DNA of 64,000 nt from assembly GCA_905250125.1 (NCBI GenBank), contig CAJNOL010000891.1:32121-96120 (forward strand), written 5' to 3'. Below, in pieces: positions 26,721 to 39,070 of the stretch. The stretch's first letter is position 1. Each line of letters begins with the position of its first letter. This DNA comes from Rotaria sordida. Lineage: Eukaryota; Rotifera; Eurotatoria; Philodinida; Philodinidae. Made by a program: the position numbers and the translations under genes. The notes beneath the pieces are model-generated. The model did no database searches and had not been told where the DNA came from. It saw only the letters and a program-made list of their open reading frames with translations.

Positions 26721-28793
26721 TTCTTCTTGAAAATTAACAAACGAAACGAAAAGGGAGGACCTTGTTATGTCTCTTTTCTTCTTTTTCTATTTACTTGTAG
26801 ATTGAGAATGAAGAGAAGAAAAAAAGAAAACGAAAGTTATGATCGTTTTCGGTAGAGATCAGTATGCGCTGATTGTGGGTGTATGAATATCAAATGCACG
26901 TTAAAGTTGTTTCAATATCGATTTTGATTATATCTTTCAATTTTTTTTTCTTGTTCGATCATTTTTTTTGAAAACGAATATATATATATATATATTTATT
27001 ATATACTAAAAATTCATTATGATCGATTTTAATATATATATGAATAAACGATTTTTAAAGTCTTCGTCTGTCATTCTTTTTTTTTTTTGCTTTATCGAAT
27101 AAACAATAAACAGGAGCAATATTCTCAATCGTCATCACTATTACATTCATATTTGTTCCAATATTATAGTCAAAAATAAGTTATGCTATGAATGATTGAT
27201 TTATGTATATACGAAATTGTTGCTTGCTTATTACCAAAAATTTGTTACCATAAATTTTCAAGGATATACGTGCATGCACGTTATATACACAGATGTTTAA
27301 AAGAATCTTGATTTCGTTATTTCAATATTGTCATATATTAAATATCACTCGAGAAAATAAAAAATAACAATAAATATATGTCGTTTTCACATAAATTAAA
27401 TAGAAAGATTATGATTTTTTGTGCAATAAAAAAAAATGTATGCATTATATAATGAACAAATAAAAGCATTTTTTTTTTGTTATCAATTGACACTGATTTT
27501 AGACATTTTTTAAAAATATAATATAAAAAGATTTTTTTTATGATAAGGAAGTCAAAGAACTGATTCTTTGACAAATATAATTAATAAAATTATTTAAATA
27601 AACGTAACCAAAATTGTTTATTTTCTTGTTCTTTTACTTTTTTAATCGTTCTTTCATCATAGACCAATTCAAACAAACGATAATTTTACACTTCAAGGAA
27701 AGCACTTTTTTTATGTGATGTTTTACGAAAAAAAAAAAGAATATGTCTCGCTTGAATTTTAAATGAAATTAACCTATGTCATGTATATGTCATAGTTAAC
27801 ATGAGAAAAATAATTGCCTATAGAATTTGTTTAAAAAATATTATTTGATGTTAAAGTTACGATTGATCGAAAAATTTTTGTTGTTAATGAAAAAAAACCA
27901 GTCAAGTTTTCAAGGTTTAACATGTAAATTTTTTTCTAAGGTCTTTACCATTTGTTTAATTCTCTTTTGTAAAGAAACAATGAAAACAAACAAATCAATT
28001 ACGAAAGAATACTTGATGCATTCTATTTCTTCTAATATTTAAAATTATAAGAAATAAATTTACAAAAAAAAATTTTTCTCTAAAAGTTTATGAAAAAAAA
28101 ACACAGAATAGTGAAGCATGCTTTCCTGAATAATGTGTTCTTCATTGTTCTTTTCCTTTTTTTTTTTTTAATAAAATTCCTCTTCTGAGTTTGATCAAAG
28201 CTTAACATAATGCATCTTGAGCTTCCACTTATACTGAATAATATACATTGCGAAGTAACTATATGAACGAGGCAATTAATTTGTTCCGTGCAAAATTAAA
28301 ATGCATGTTAGAAGGAAATTCAAGGTTCAGAAAACTGATTTAATACTTTTTTTTTCTTCAAACCACACATCATAACATTCCAATTTATTTAATTCATCTC
28401 TATTCTTTTGTGTATGGCCAAATAGAAGTGTTGTATAACAAAGAAAAAAAAAAAAGAAAAAAGAAAAAAAATAGAAATACATTTCTGTTTGAATGTTTAA
28501 GTACAACAAATAAAAGATAAGCGAAAAGAAAAAGGAAAAAAAATCAAATGGAGTTATGCGATCAGGGAAACGAGAAAAAAAATCAATTCGTCTATCACAA
28601 AAGAAAAGAAAGACAATAGTTTAATTCTTAATGAACAGGAAAGAAAAAAGAAAAAAAGGTATTTATGCGGTAGGTTGAAACCCTTTCGTACAACACATTT
28701 GTATGCAAGTGAACGAGAACGAACAGGATAATAATTAAAGATCATTTATAAGAACAAAGAAAAAAAGAAAAAAAAAATTTAATTAACAACGTA
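26721..28793. other. gene-free region upstream of the low-complexity gene
   Basis: 2 kb of AT-rich sequence with TA runs near 26980-27000 and poly-T and poly-A tracts. Short frames occur on both strands but none has recognisable content. Confidence 0.5.
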
Positions 28794-30791
28794 TTAATAA
28801 TAATGATGATTTAAATCACTGCTAGCCATTTCTAAACCTTCACCTAATTTATAAACATAAATTTTATAATCTTTCGATGCCATTGCTAATTCATCATTAT
28901 ATCCAACAGCAACATCGAAACATTGAGCATGTTTCATAAGCTAGAAAAAAAAAATTATAAATCAATAATTAAGAATTTTCTGTTTGTTTTTTTTTTTACT
29001 GCAAAAATACTTACTGAATAATGTGAATATTTTTTATTTCCATCATAATCATATGTTGATACGTTAAAATTTTCATGGTTATCTACAACAATAAGTTCAC
29101 GACGCGGTTGATTCTAAAAAAAAAAATGAACAGCAGCAAAATTATCAACACAGAAAATTAACAATAACAAAACTTACAATTCGACACGCAATTGGATACG
29201 TAATTCCAGCTCCAATATTTTTCAAATGTTTACCGGTATAATCAAATACTCGAACAAAATGTGATTCATTATCGCTAACATAGAGTTCATGTCGATCATT
29301 GACACAGACACTTGTCGGAAAACTCAAATGATCGCGTAAATCACATTGACCCCATATACGACCTGATGTTGCATCATAAATATGTACTAAAATTAAACAA
29401 AAAAAAAACAAACAAAAATCAGATATTCTTTTATTTTTTCAAATAATATTTCTAAAGATTTATATTACCTTTCATTATTTTTGATTCAATAACAATAATT
29501 CGACCTTGTTGATCAATACAAATAGCTCTTGGACTTTCAAGATCATTACCGAAACGACGAATAAATTGACCATTTCGATCAAATATTTGTATCATCGGTC
29601 GAGGTGAACGTTGTACCATAACAAGCTAAATTAATATGAATCAAAATCATTTTTATTAGAAAGAGAAAAAAAAAACAATAATAATAATAATAATAAATCT
29701 TACTAAATCATGTCCAGGTAAAACAGCAATACGATATGGATAAAGTAATGCACCAGGTCTTGTTCCAGCTTGACCAAATTTTAATATACATTCTCGTCGA
29801 ATAGGATCAAAAAGTTTAACTTGACTTGAATTAGTATCAACAACTGAAATTGTTCCATCTGATAAAAAAGCAATACCATTTGGTTCAAGAAATTCATTTA
29901 TACCACGACCATAACCACCAAATTTATATTCATCTAACAAAAATTAAAAAAAAACTCAAATGAAAAAAAGATATCTTTTAATTAATAATTTATTTACATG
30001 ATGTAGAATATCTTAATGATGTTTGATTAGATGATCGAGTTAAACGACGACATGATTGATCTATAGGTCGATTTGTTATTGATTGAGAATTTGGTATAAA
30101 AGCTGATTCATTTTCCATATGAAATTCAGCTGCAGATGGATCAAGTATTGATGAATGTTTTAATCGATGATTAAATGGTGATGGTTCATATGAATGATAA
30201 CCACTTGTACTTACAAGTAAATCATTTGATGATGATGATCCAGTTAAAGCTTCTAAAATAATGAAATGTTTTTATTTTTGTTCATAAGAAAATAAAATTT
30301 CATTATTTTTTCTTTTTTTTTTTTTTTTGATTTTACCAAAATTTATTCCAGCTTGTTCAATAATTGAAAATATTTCATCATGATTACCATCAATACTTGT
30401 ACAACCATTTCCATTTAATGATGATTCATTTAAACTTGTATTAGCACTACTATGACGAAGTAAATAATTATTATTAATTGATGATGGATTAAGCATATGA
30501 GATCGATTTGGTTCAAATAATTCTCGACATTCAGTCCATGCATCAGTTTCATTTTCATCATTATCAATTGTTATAGTTGGTGCACCTTAAATAAAAAAAA
30601 AAAAAAATGTAAAACAAATACAAAAAACAAAGAAAGATTCTTTGTTTACTACTAAGTAATTTCCATCGACGATCATCATCAATAATATTATTAAGTTGAA
30701 GTTTTTTATTAGTAACATCCGAAAAATGTACACGAATAGGTGATGATGATGATAATGAACAAGAATTAATAGAAGATTTCATTTCACTCAT
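28794..30791 (-). CDS. Brat-type NHL-repeat protein lacking RING and B-box
   Basis: About eight exons join in frame to encode roughly 490 residues. The N-terminal 200 or so are Ser/Asn-rich and probably disordered. The C-terminal part is a six-bladed NHL propeller: FLEPNGIAFLSDGTISVVDT, LLYPYRIAVLPG, SPRAICIDQQGRIIVIESK, FPTSVCVNDRHELYVSDNES and LMKHAQCFDVAV with ASKDYKIYVYK. The ending HAQCFDVA...ASKDYxxYxY is characteristic of Drosophila Brat and worm NCL-1, whose NHL domains bind RNA and repress translation with Pumilio. Brat itself has N-terminal B-boxes and a coiled coil; here an in-frame TAA lies just before the start, so this protein begins without them unless an upstream exon exists. 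RNA-binding repression is inferred from the family. Confidence 0.88.
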
Positions 30792-31849
30792 TATATTTAC
30801 TGATATTTAACACTCATACAATATACAGACGCGTACAGACCGACAACTTATGAATTATTTACAATAAATAAAAGAAAAAAAATAGTGGAACAAAAAAGAA
30901 AAAAGAAATGACGATCCGACCGATCGTTTGTGTAACCAAAAGAAATGCTTGTATGAAAATAGTCGAAAATTTACATGAGAATTTTTCTGTTTGGTTTTAA
31001 TTTTCTTCAAAAGTAAAGAACGATCTAGGTATTAAATCATTTAGGAATATATGTACATTGTGGACGATAAGAGAGATGTAAAATTTAAGATGTAATTCGT
31101 CATGTATGAATAGGGCATTTCACAAAGGTGAATGTCTGATCGAAAAAGAGAGAGCGAAAGAAAGAGAAAGAAATCGCGACCACGTGATAAAAATGAATTG
31201 TTCAGATTTTCTTATTAAGTATTAGATTACTTCTACCCAAACGAACCTTCTAGTATTTAATTAAACTTTATCGTGTTGCTACTGGGTGCATGACACTACG
31301 AGTTCTTTATCTCAATAATCAATCAAGTGTTTTTTCTCGTTAAGAAGTATTGTAGAATTTTATTTATTAATAAATATCATTTGAACGATTTGAACATCTG
31401 CATTCAATTATTAAATAGCATCTATTTAAAAAAAATATTTCTCTATAGTTTAAGTATGCTTCATTAAGAATATTATTTACAATAGTACAGATGAAAACTG
31501 ATAGTAATTAGATTCAAATAGAAAATTTATTTTTGATATAATAAATTTTACTATGAATTGTCTATAGATTATAAAGTAAATTGAATTATATGCTTAATAA
31601 GTATATTATCAAAGAATTTTCATAACAATGAAATTTCAAATACCATCAGATAATAGTTTTATTATATATAATAGTTTAAAATTGAATAATAAGAATGGTC
31701 ATCTACTCATTTTCAAGAGTATATAATAGATATCATCATTTATATTGCGTAAAGTCAGTTAGCGCCGTACTGCAATTCTCAATTTGAAATAGTTCATCGC
31801 GAAAATATGACGTTGCAAATAAATATTGATAAATTAATTAAAGATAAAT
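30792..31849. other. intergenic region upstream of the Brat-like gene
   Basis: AT-rich with no coding signal. It likely holds the promoter and 5' UTR of the Brat-like gene, including a purine-rich stretch near 31145-31170. Confidence 0.45.
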
Positions 31850-32349
31850 ATGATTGATCTTGTTCTGCAGTCAATACTTTTACTCGTGGCTGGAATTGAA
31901 TCTCAAAAAGATGCATCATAACAGAATATATTAAAAGCTTGTAACTATACACCAGCAGTTCACCTTGATAAGAATTTAAATAAAGCAGCTTACGATTATA
32001 TATTGATTATCTTTCAAGTATTAATAACTATAATATTTCAATGATGGTCACGTAGAAACTCTTTTTCTATAATGACTAGTTCGGTGTTATGGCAAGTTTT
32101 TCTTTTGTTTTAGGAAATCAAGCAGTTCAATCATAGTATGATGAAATAATAGGTTGTAGTATCAATCAACTAGATTTTTCAATGGAAACTGGTCATTTTG
32201 CCTAAGTTGTCTGGAAAGGGTTAACTTCAATTGACGTTGAAATTGTTTGTAGTAGCGAAAAATCCAAAGCTATTTTTGTTGTAAATTATTCATCAATAGA
32301 AAGTTATCAAAGAAAATTTTCACAAAATGTATCTCTAACTCGATACTAA
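31850..32349 (+). pseudogene. broken CAP/SCP (GAPR-1-like) domain gene
   Basis: Reading plus-strand frames from ATG at 31850 gives a signal-like start, then NILKACNYTPAVHLDKNLNK, the usual first CAP helix. Further on YDEIIGCSINQLDFSMETGH is followed by a stop and then VVWKGL, and VVNYSS with an ending NVSLTRY. In intact CAP proteins the segment is W-Y-x-E-I ... T-G-H-F-T-Q-V-V-W. Here the tryptophan and the glutamine positions are both stop codons, and further stops lie earlier, so the gene is dead. CAP proteins are secreted or membrane-associated, with varied roles. There are no visible neighbours in a cluster. Confidence 0.7.
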
Positions 32350-34655
32350 AAGAGAAAACAATTCTTACTAGAAGTCATTAACTAGTCTATTAAATCACAC
32401 TAATAATTTTGAGTGGTTTCTCAACCCAACATTTTACTGCTTTTATTTCATTGGAATTTATCTAAAAACATGTCTTTAGTTTAATGCATACACAATCAAT
32501 GTGAACTATGTACAGGTTACACCCAAACATCATGAAAATATAGTTGAAGTGTCAAAGTATCTAAAATAAACTCTTATTAATAGTAATTGTAAGCTGCAAA
32601 TAATAATTCATTCTCTTATTCGTACATAGTCAATAAATACATTTACTGTTATTGAATAGTAGATCAATTTTTGTATCATTATAATATTTGATAAACAGTT
32701 CATTCGTAGATTATGGAACTGTTTGTAACCTATATGATGTATATATATATGCTAATAGATTCGCTTTTTAAGTTTTCATCCTGATTCTAAGAGTTATACT
32801 GCTTTCAAAAAAATCATTCTTTAGTGCTTCGATTGAGAAATGTTCAAATGATTTTTTATGCTGACGATTGAATGATCAACGACATAAGAAACTTCGAAAT
32901 TAAATAACACAGTCGTTTATTTTTTCGATCGTGAAAAATGTCAATATATGATCTACAATAGTCAAGGAAAGTTGAACTTCTTTTGAATCAATCGTATTAT
33001 CGGTTCATTATTGAAATTCTACTTGAATAAGTCCTCAGACATCTTTCGTTTTTATCATACAACCATTAGACAAACAAAAACTGATCAGTATACTAATTAC
33101 TTATGGAAATCGTTTGTTGTCTCTTTTTATATTTGTTTATTGTGAAAGGCTAATTAATATAATGATACAAATGTCAGAAGAGAAAAAAGAAGAAAAAAAA
33201 ATCATTATTGACGCGGACACAGATAAAAACATTCTTATGGAAGGAGACTTTCATTCTGATATGAGATTTTTTACATACCATTGAAAACAAGATAAAACAA
33301 GATAGAAAGAGAAGAAAATATGGATTATCAGAAATGATAAAAGAAGAAAAAAATGAATAACGATCTAAATAATAATCAAATTAGATGAATTGAAAATAAG
33401 CTTTGTTAGAATTCGCTGCATACTGAAATTGATGATTGCTAATGTGCAGATGCACAGAGAAAAGTATCTACTAAAAAACAATTTTGACGAAATATGCAAG
33501 GAGCGAAGTTCATAATACTATATTAAGAAGAGACATGTAATTCAGCAAAAAAATAAGTATACGAAATTTGAAATAGAATCAAGGAGCAATACGATCAAGT
33601 ATCAAGGATAACGTTATCGTGAGGTCACAATCTGTGATAGTAGGAACTAACAGGAACCAATGTCAATAATATGCAGTAGATAGAAATTTGTAGTATAATA
33701 AGAGTAATCATAAGGCAGATGTCAGGTCACAAGAGAAAATACTAGTTAATCAAGTAAGAAATAAATAGTAGGGGATGAGATTAAGAAAGTATACAATATT
33801 AATATGAATATTGTTGCAAATGAATTGAAACCAAATACGATATAGCAAATAATAAGGGCGTACATGTAATGATACAGATATATAGAAAGAGAATATTGCT
33901 AATTATTGATGCCATTGAACTTCATATTCTACTGATGTATTGATTACTATAATACTAAGTAAATTTGAAAAGAATTTAAGCCTATGACATTCTTATGTCA
34001 GTATCTGTTGTTATACATTTCTGTTAGTATCATATGGTTATTGAATAAAGAGACAATATATTTTTATGAGAAAATAAAAGAATAATTTTTTTTTTGGTTG
34101 ATATAGGAATCCTCAAAAATCATTGGTCTGAATCATTTTAAACTTCTTTTAATTTCATAAAAAACTTTTTATATTCCAATGATATTCAACAATTAAAACA
34201 AACTATTTGATAACAATATAAAATTGGTTTACATTTAAAATATTCTCGAGTCATTCTTATCTGATCAATAATCTACCATTTTCGTAAGTCCACGAGAAAT
34301 TAAATTTATCTCATTTTACTAGAGGGTATAGATAGACAGAACACGCTCATCTACGCACGCGCATACCCAAAAGGACTAAAAGACGAAAAACAAAACAGTG
34401 AAAGTCATTGTAGCTTGAAAAGCATAAAAGTATTTAATTTTCTATGAGCTTCTCCGTTATGTAGTTTATATCGTGAATTTCTAATCAACTAATTAGTACT
34501 TTATTTTATTTAACATTTTTTTCTTCTCTCTATAGCAACGTGTACAGGACAAAGCTTTTTTTTATTCTTACTGACTCAAAAAAGAACAGAAAAAGGAACG
34601 AAAAAAAAGTCGTGCATACAATACTATTATTTTTTTCTTCTTTTCATTCTTATCC
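32350..34655. other. gene-free region
   Basis: 2.3 kb of AT-rich sequence, purine-rich between about 33170 and 33900. No genes, tRNAs or long inverted repeats were identified. Confidence 0.45.
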
Positions 34656-35258
34656 ATGGAGTTCTATTTAAAAGAATTAATTGATGCATACAAAAAAAAC
34701 AATAACAATAATGCTTGTATTTGCATTGATTTTCGAGATGAAACACTTTTATTCGATACATACAATATTGATCAATATACTGAAAATGAACAACGTCAAA
34801 TAATCGAACGGTTCTTTTTTAAATACATCGATTTAATATCTGATTCTTCATGTTTATTTAATATAATTCTTGATCATCTCTATGCTGGTGATTATATATT
34901 TCTTTCAACGAATATGAAATCTTATTTATTTGAATCACTTGAATTATGTCCACCAAAACAATATCTTTCATGGATATATAAAATACTTGATAATGAAGAA
35001 CAAATGTCGAAAATAAATATTCAAGCATTTACAACATATGTTGATATGAAACGAAAACGTGGTTTAACAAATGGTGAAATACGTTATACAATAATATGTG
35101 AATCATCAACAAAATTACTTGAATTAATTTTAAGTAAAATCTATCGTGATCGATTAACATCAAAACAAATATGGTTAGCTGTATTTCGTTTAAAACAAAA
35201 TTTATCAATGACAAGTCTACAAAAAGATATATTTAACGAATGGCTTGGAATTGTTTAA
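34656..35258 (+). CDS. intronless hypothetical protein, 200 residues
   Basis: A single open frame of 200 codons runs from ATG at 34656 to the TAA ending at 35258. It is clearly longer than chance in such AT-rich DNA and its codon use matches neighbouring genes. The protein is rich in aromatic and charged residues, looks mostly helical, and has no signal peptide or clear membrane segment. A recognisable region is CPPKQYLSWIYKILDNEEQ near residue 96. I do not recognise the family. It lacks introns while its neighbours have many. It is tail to tail with SLC25A38, with 55 bases between the two stop codons, so the 3' UTRs probably overlap. Confidence 0.7.
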   Translation: MEFYLKELIDAYKKNNNNNACICIDFRDETLLFDTYNIDQYTENEQRQIIERFFFKYIDLISDSSCLFNIILDHLYAGDYIFLSTNMKSYLFESLELCPPKQYLSWIYKILDNEEQMSKINIQAFTTYVDMKRKRGLTNGEIRYTIICESSTKLLELILSKIYRDRLTSKQIWLAVFRLKQNLSMTSLQKDIFNEWLGIV

Positions 35259-35313
35259 TTAAAAAAAAGAAAAAAGGTAAAAACGAACAAACAAACAAAC
35301 AAGAATATGATCA

Positions 35314-36876
35314 TTATTTTAAAAATGATTCATATAAAGTCCAAGCTGTTGCAGCTACAAGTGTACGACGAAATGCTCGAAGAAGAAAACCACTTCCAAA
35401 ACCAATTAAACCATATGTCTATTTAAATAAATAAATTATTTATAAAAACAAACAAAATAAATAATAAAATTATGTTTACTTTAATAATAAATTTAACTGT
35501 TATAGAAACATTTTTATAATCAGTTGGAGCTACTTGTCGATATGTTTTAATGACATCAGCTGGTTGAGTAACAAACGATGCAACTAAACCAGCTGCGACA
35601 CTTATGAAAGCTTGAGATGTTATCCAATTTTTATTTGATTGAATATCTAATTTAAATTTCAATAAAAAAAATAATTCGAAAATTAGAAAGAGAACGATCT
35701 TACTCGTATCATGTGAAAATATATCTTTCAATTTACGATAGGACATATAATAAATACCAGAAAATGGAAGATCTCGTGCTAAAGTAGGTAGAAGACCAGT
35801 ATAAAAACCTAAAAACAAAAAAAGGTAATCTATTCAAGACAAATATTCGAATATGAATTAGAGCTATCACTAGAGCCGGTCGAGTCCAACATTTTCAAAC
35901 TCGAACTCGATAGGCTGTATAATTACAGTCGCTAATGGTCTGTCAAATTTATATAAGTTGTTATCATCATAATTCTATTAGTTCTCTTTGATAGAAAATC
36001 TAAAATTGTTCCGGAAGCTATAGTATCTTCAAGATGATATTCGTCTCTCGTTCTCTCACACATTTTTGATTTCTTCGATATGTAATAAAACTTAAATGAA
36101 ACTAACCTTGTAAACCATGAATTGAGTATACCTGTTTAATGATAGCAATCATATTCATTGTTGTATATCGAGAACTCTAAAAAATTGATTGCTTTCTTAT
36201 TTCATTGAAATATAAAGTCTATTTCTACTTCAAGTCTAGCTTTGATTAATGTAAATGGAAAAACAGCTAAATCAGCGACACCTCGAGCTACAGCACCACA
36301 AACTCCATTAACGAAAACTGTTTGTTGGGATTTTCTAACAAACAGAAAATAAAGAATAATTAATAATAATAATAATAATATTAATAAATCTTTGTTTTGC
36401 TTACGGTATTTTTTCTTTGAGTACATTGAGTAAATGAAAATAAAGAGCACTACCAGGTACAGCACGAAATAAAGACTATGATGAAGAAAAAAATGTAAGA
36501 TATTCAATCGTAATTTTCATCCTACAATATCCAACCGGTGTTAAACCACGCCATAAACGAAGTGGTGAATATTGTTGTATAGTATATTTCGTTATTGATC
36601 GTATCGAACGTTTGGAAATTCTGAACACAAAAGAAAAAACAAACAAATCAAACTTTTATAAATACAAAATTGAAAATATATTTCTTTACCCCTCTTTAGG
36701 TTCTTGTATTTGAGTTTTAAGAAAATCTAATGGTTGATATAATGTTGTTGTTATAAATGCACTTGCTCCACCAGCAATGAGTGGATGCAAACTTGATGGT
36801 AATTTTGAACTAAATAAATCAATATTTCTTGTGAAATTTTTACTGAACTAAATTTTTTTTCCCACCTTGTATTCAT
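35314..36876 (-). CDS. SLC25A38: SLC25A38-type mitochondrial glycine carrier
   Basis: Nine exons (36876-36866, 36809-36690, 36620-36536, 36475-36405, 36334-36229, 36176-36107, 35808-35704, 35646-35480, 35418-35314) join to 279 residues. Three mitochondrial-carrier repeats are present: YQPLDFLKTQIQE, FPFTLIKARLE and TQPADVIKTYRQ, each with P-x-D/T-x-x-K/R. PTLARDLPFSGIYYMSYRKL and the ending LLRAFRRTLVAATAWTLYE are typical of SLC25A38 (yeast Hem25). That carrier brings glycine into mitochondria for the first step of heme synthesis. The start is 107 bases after the distal DNAJA3 stop, with TTTTTTAG just before it, so the two may form an operon. Confidence 0.94.
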
Positions 36877-36983
36877 TTCCTCATATCTAAAAAACGACAA
36901 AAAGATCAAATCAAGTTTCAAATTTCTTTTTATTATAACATTTAAAAAAAAAACATATTATAAAGTTAACAAAAAAAACAATT

Positions 36984-39070
36984 TTAATATAAAACTAATG
37001 AATTGCTCTTTTGTTTTTGAGTTAGTGAAGGTCGTACGATTCCAGTTGTATTCACTACTTTGCTTGTTTTTGAACTACCAGAAAGTAAATTAGTTAATAC
37101 TTGTCGTATTGATTTTAATAGATGATTATCATCTTCATTAACTATTTGATTATCTAAAAAAGATAAAAGATAAAAGATAATTAATATGAAAAATACGTAA
37201 AGAAAAATAAGAGATTACTTGATTTGTTATAATCAATTGAAAATCGTTCGTTTGAGTTTTTGAAAAAATCCTTCTTGATCTTTTGACTTTTCTTCTAGAA
37301 ATAAATTGAAATTGATATATATATATTTGAATTTCATATTGATTTACCTGATTTAGTTTTTGATGAACCATTAACTGTTCCTTGCGTATTTTTTTCGAGT
37401 TCAGCAAATGATAACATCAATTCTTTTTGTTTATCTGTTAATCGTCTATAATATAAAAAAAATTTCTTTTATATAATAATACAAAAAAAAAAAAATAACA
37501 TACGTAGGAATTTTTATTTTTACATGTACATAATGATCACCTGTTCCTGACCTCTGAAGACGTTTAATACCTTTACCACTAAGACGAAAACGTTGATGAG
37601 ATTGTGTACCAGGTGGAACCTAATATATATTGATTATATTTTCTATGAAAAACGATAAAACGATTCTTACTTGTAATACATGATCTTCATAAATTCCTGG
37701 TACTTTTACTGTTCCACCAAGTGTTGCTTGAGTAATAGATATATCAATATCACTGTGAATATCTTCTCCATCTCTTCGAAATTTTTCACTCGGTTTAACA
37801 CGTAATGTAATAAATACTTCAGATACACCAAGATTAACTCTAATGATTTGTCCATCTTCGACACCTTAAGAAAAAGAATATTTTTGAAGAATTTCATTTC
37901 AAATAAAAATCTACCAGCTGGAATTGGTATTGTTGTATATTTTTTTTGTATAGTTTTTCCTTTTCCTGAACATTCATAACATGGTTTTGCAATTATTTCA
38001 CGTCGACCATGACATGTTCGACAAGTAGCACGTAAAAAAAATGGACCTGTTTCAATTGTTTCCATTCCTGTACCATTACATGTTCGACATGGTTGTGGTT
38101 GTGTACCAACTGCACAACGAGTACCTTTACATGTTGGACATACATCAACAATACGTACATTAACATCTTTATTACAACCACGAACTGCTTCTTGAAATGT
38201 TAAATCAAGGGCTAACTATTAAAAGTTTTTATGTGTGTGAAAAATAATGAATTAATTGAAAAAAAAATAAGATTCTTACTTGAGTTATACCTTGTCTACC
38301 AAATTGATTTTCATCAGGTTCATCCATCCATTCATGATTAGCAAAACCACCTCGACGAAATGCCTCACCAAAGATTTTTCGAAATAACTCTTCAGGATCA
38401 ACTTGAGCTTGATAATATTCATAACCACGAAAACCACCTTGACTTGCACCAGTTGGACGACCACGTGAACTACTACCGGGAGAGGATTCTTGACCAGAAC
38501 TAAATGGATCACCACCCATACCATATGTATCATAATTCTTTCGTTTCGTTTCATCGCTTAAGACTTCATAAGCTTCTGAAACTTCTTGAAAATTTTTTGA
38601 TGTTGTAGCATCTTTCTTTTCTGTCGTATCTGGATGATACTGTTTTGCTAGCTAAATAAAAATCAATTTGATAATTTCGTCATTAACTAACAGAAATATT
38701 ACGAACTGTATAATAAGCTTTTTTGATTTCTTTTAGTGTAGCTGTTTTAGGTACACCTAAAACTTCATAATAATCTTTTTTATTTCGTTTACTCGATGTA
38801 TGAAATGAACGTATATGTAAATTTGAGAAAACTAGAACATAAAAACAATGATTGAGACATAATAGAGAAATGTAAAAACGATATACCTGTAGGGAATTTC
38901 AAGGTAGTTACATTCGAAGAATTAGATAAATGAGTTTGAATTGTATAATTAAAGCTAGTACCAAGTGATGATAGCCATGGTTTTGATACTAAATTTGATA
39001 GAGAACATCTGGTAAAATATTTAGAAACTAGCGGAGATAAACGAATCGCATAATTCGAACACACAAACAT
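36984..39070 (-). CDS. DNAJA3: DNAJA3 (Tid1)-type mitochondrial DnaJ co-chaperone
   Basis: Exons 39070-38887, 38831-38707, 38651-38280, 38215-37915, 37864-37671, 37619-37504 and 37445-37348 join in frame, then either 37294-37219 (stop at 37233, 483 residues) or 36984-37153 (519 residues). The N-terminus looks like a mitochondrial presequence. The J domain is [20 protein letters not shown] with HPD at about residue 109. A Gly-rich region and four zinc motifs follow ([33 protein letters not shown]), then the substrate-binding domain ([29 protein letters not shown]). It stimulates mitochondrial Hsp70 ATPase and delivers clients. The shorter ending, [12 protein letters not shown], matches the animal DNAJA3 C-terminus. 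Confidence 0.94.

Noticed and set aside
35240..35434. Plus-strand frame after the 200-residue gene
   Set aside because: It is the shadow of the last SLC25A38 exon on the other strand, which matches the family ending.
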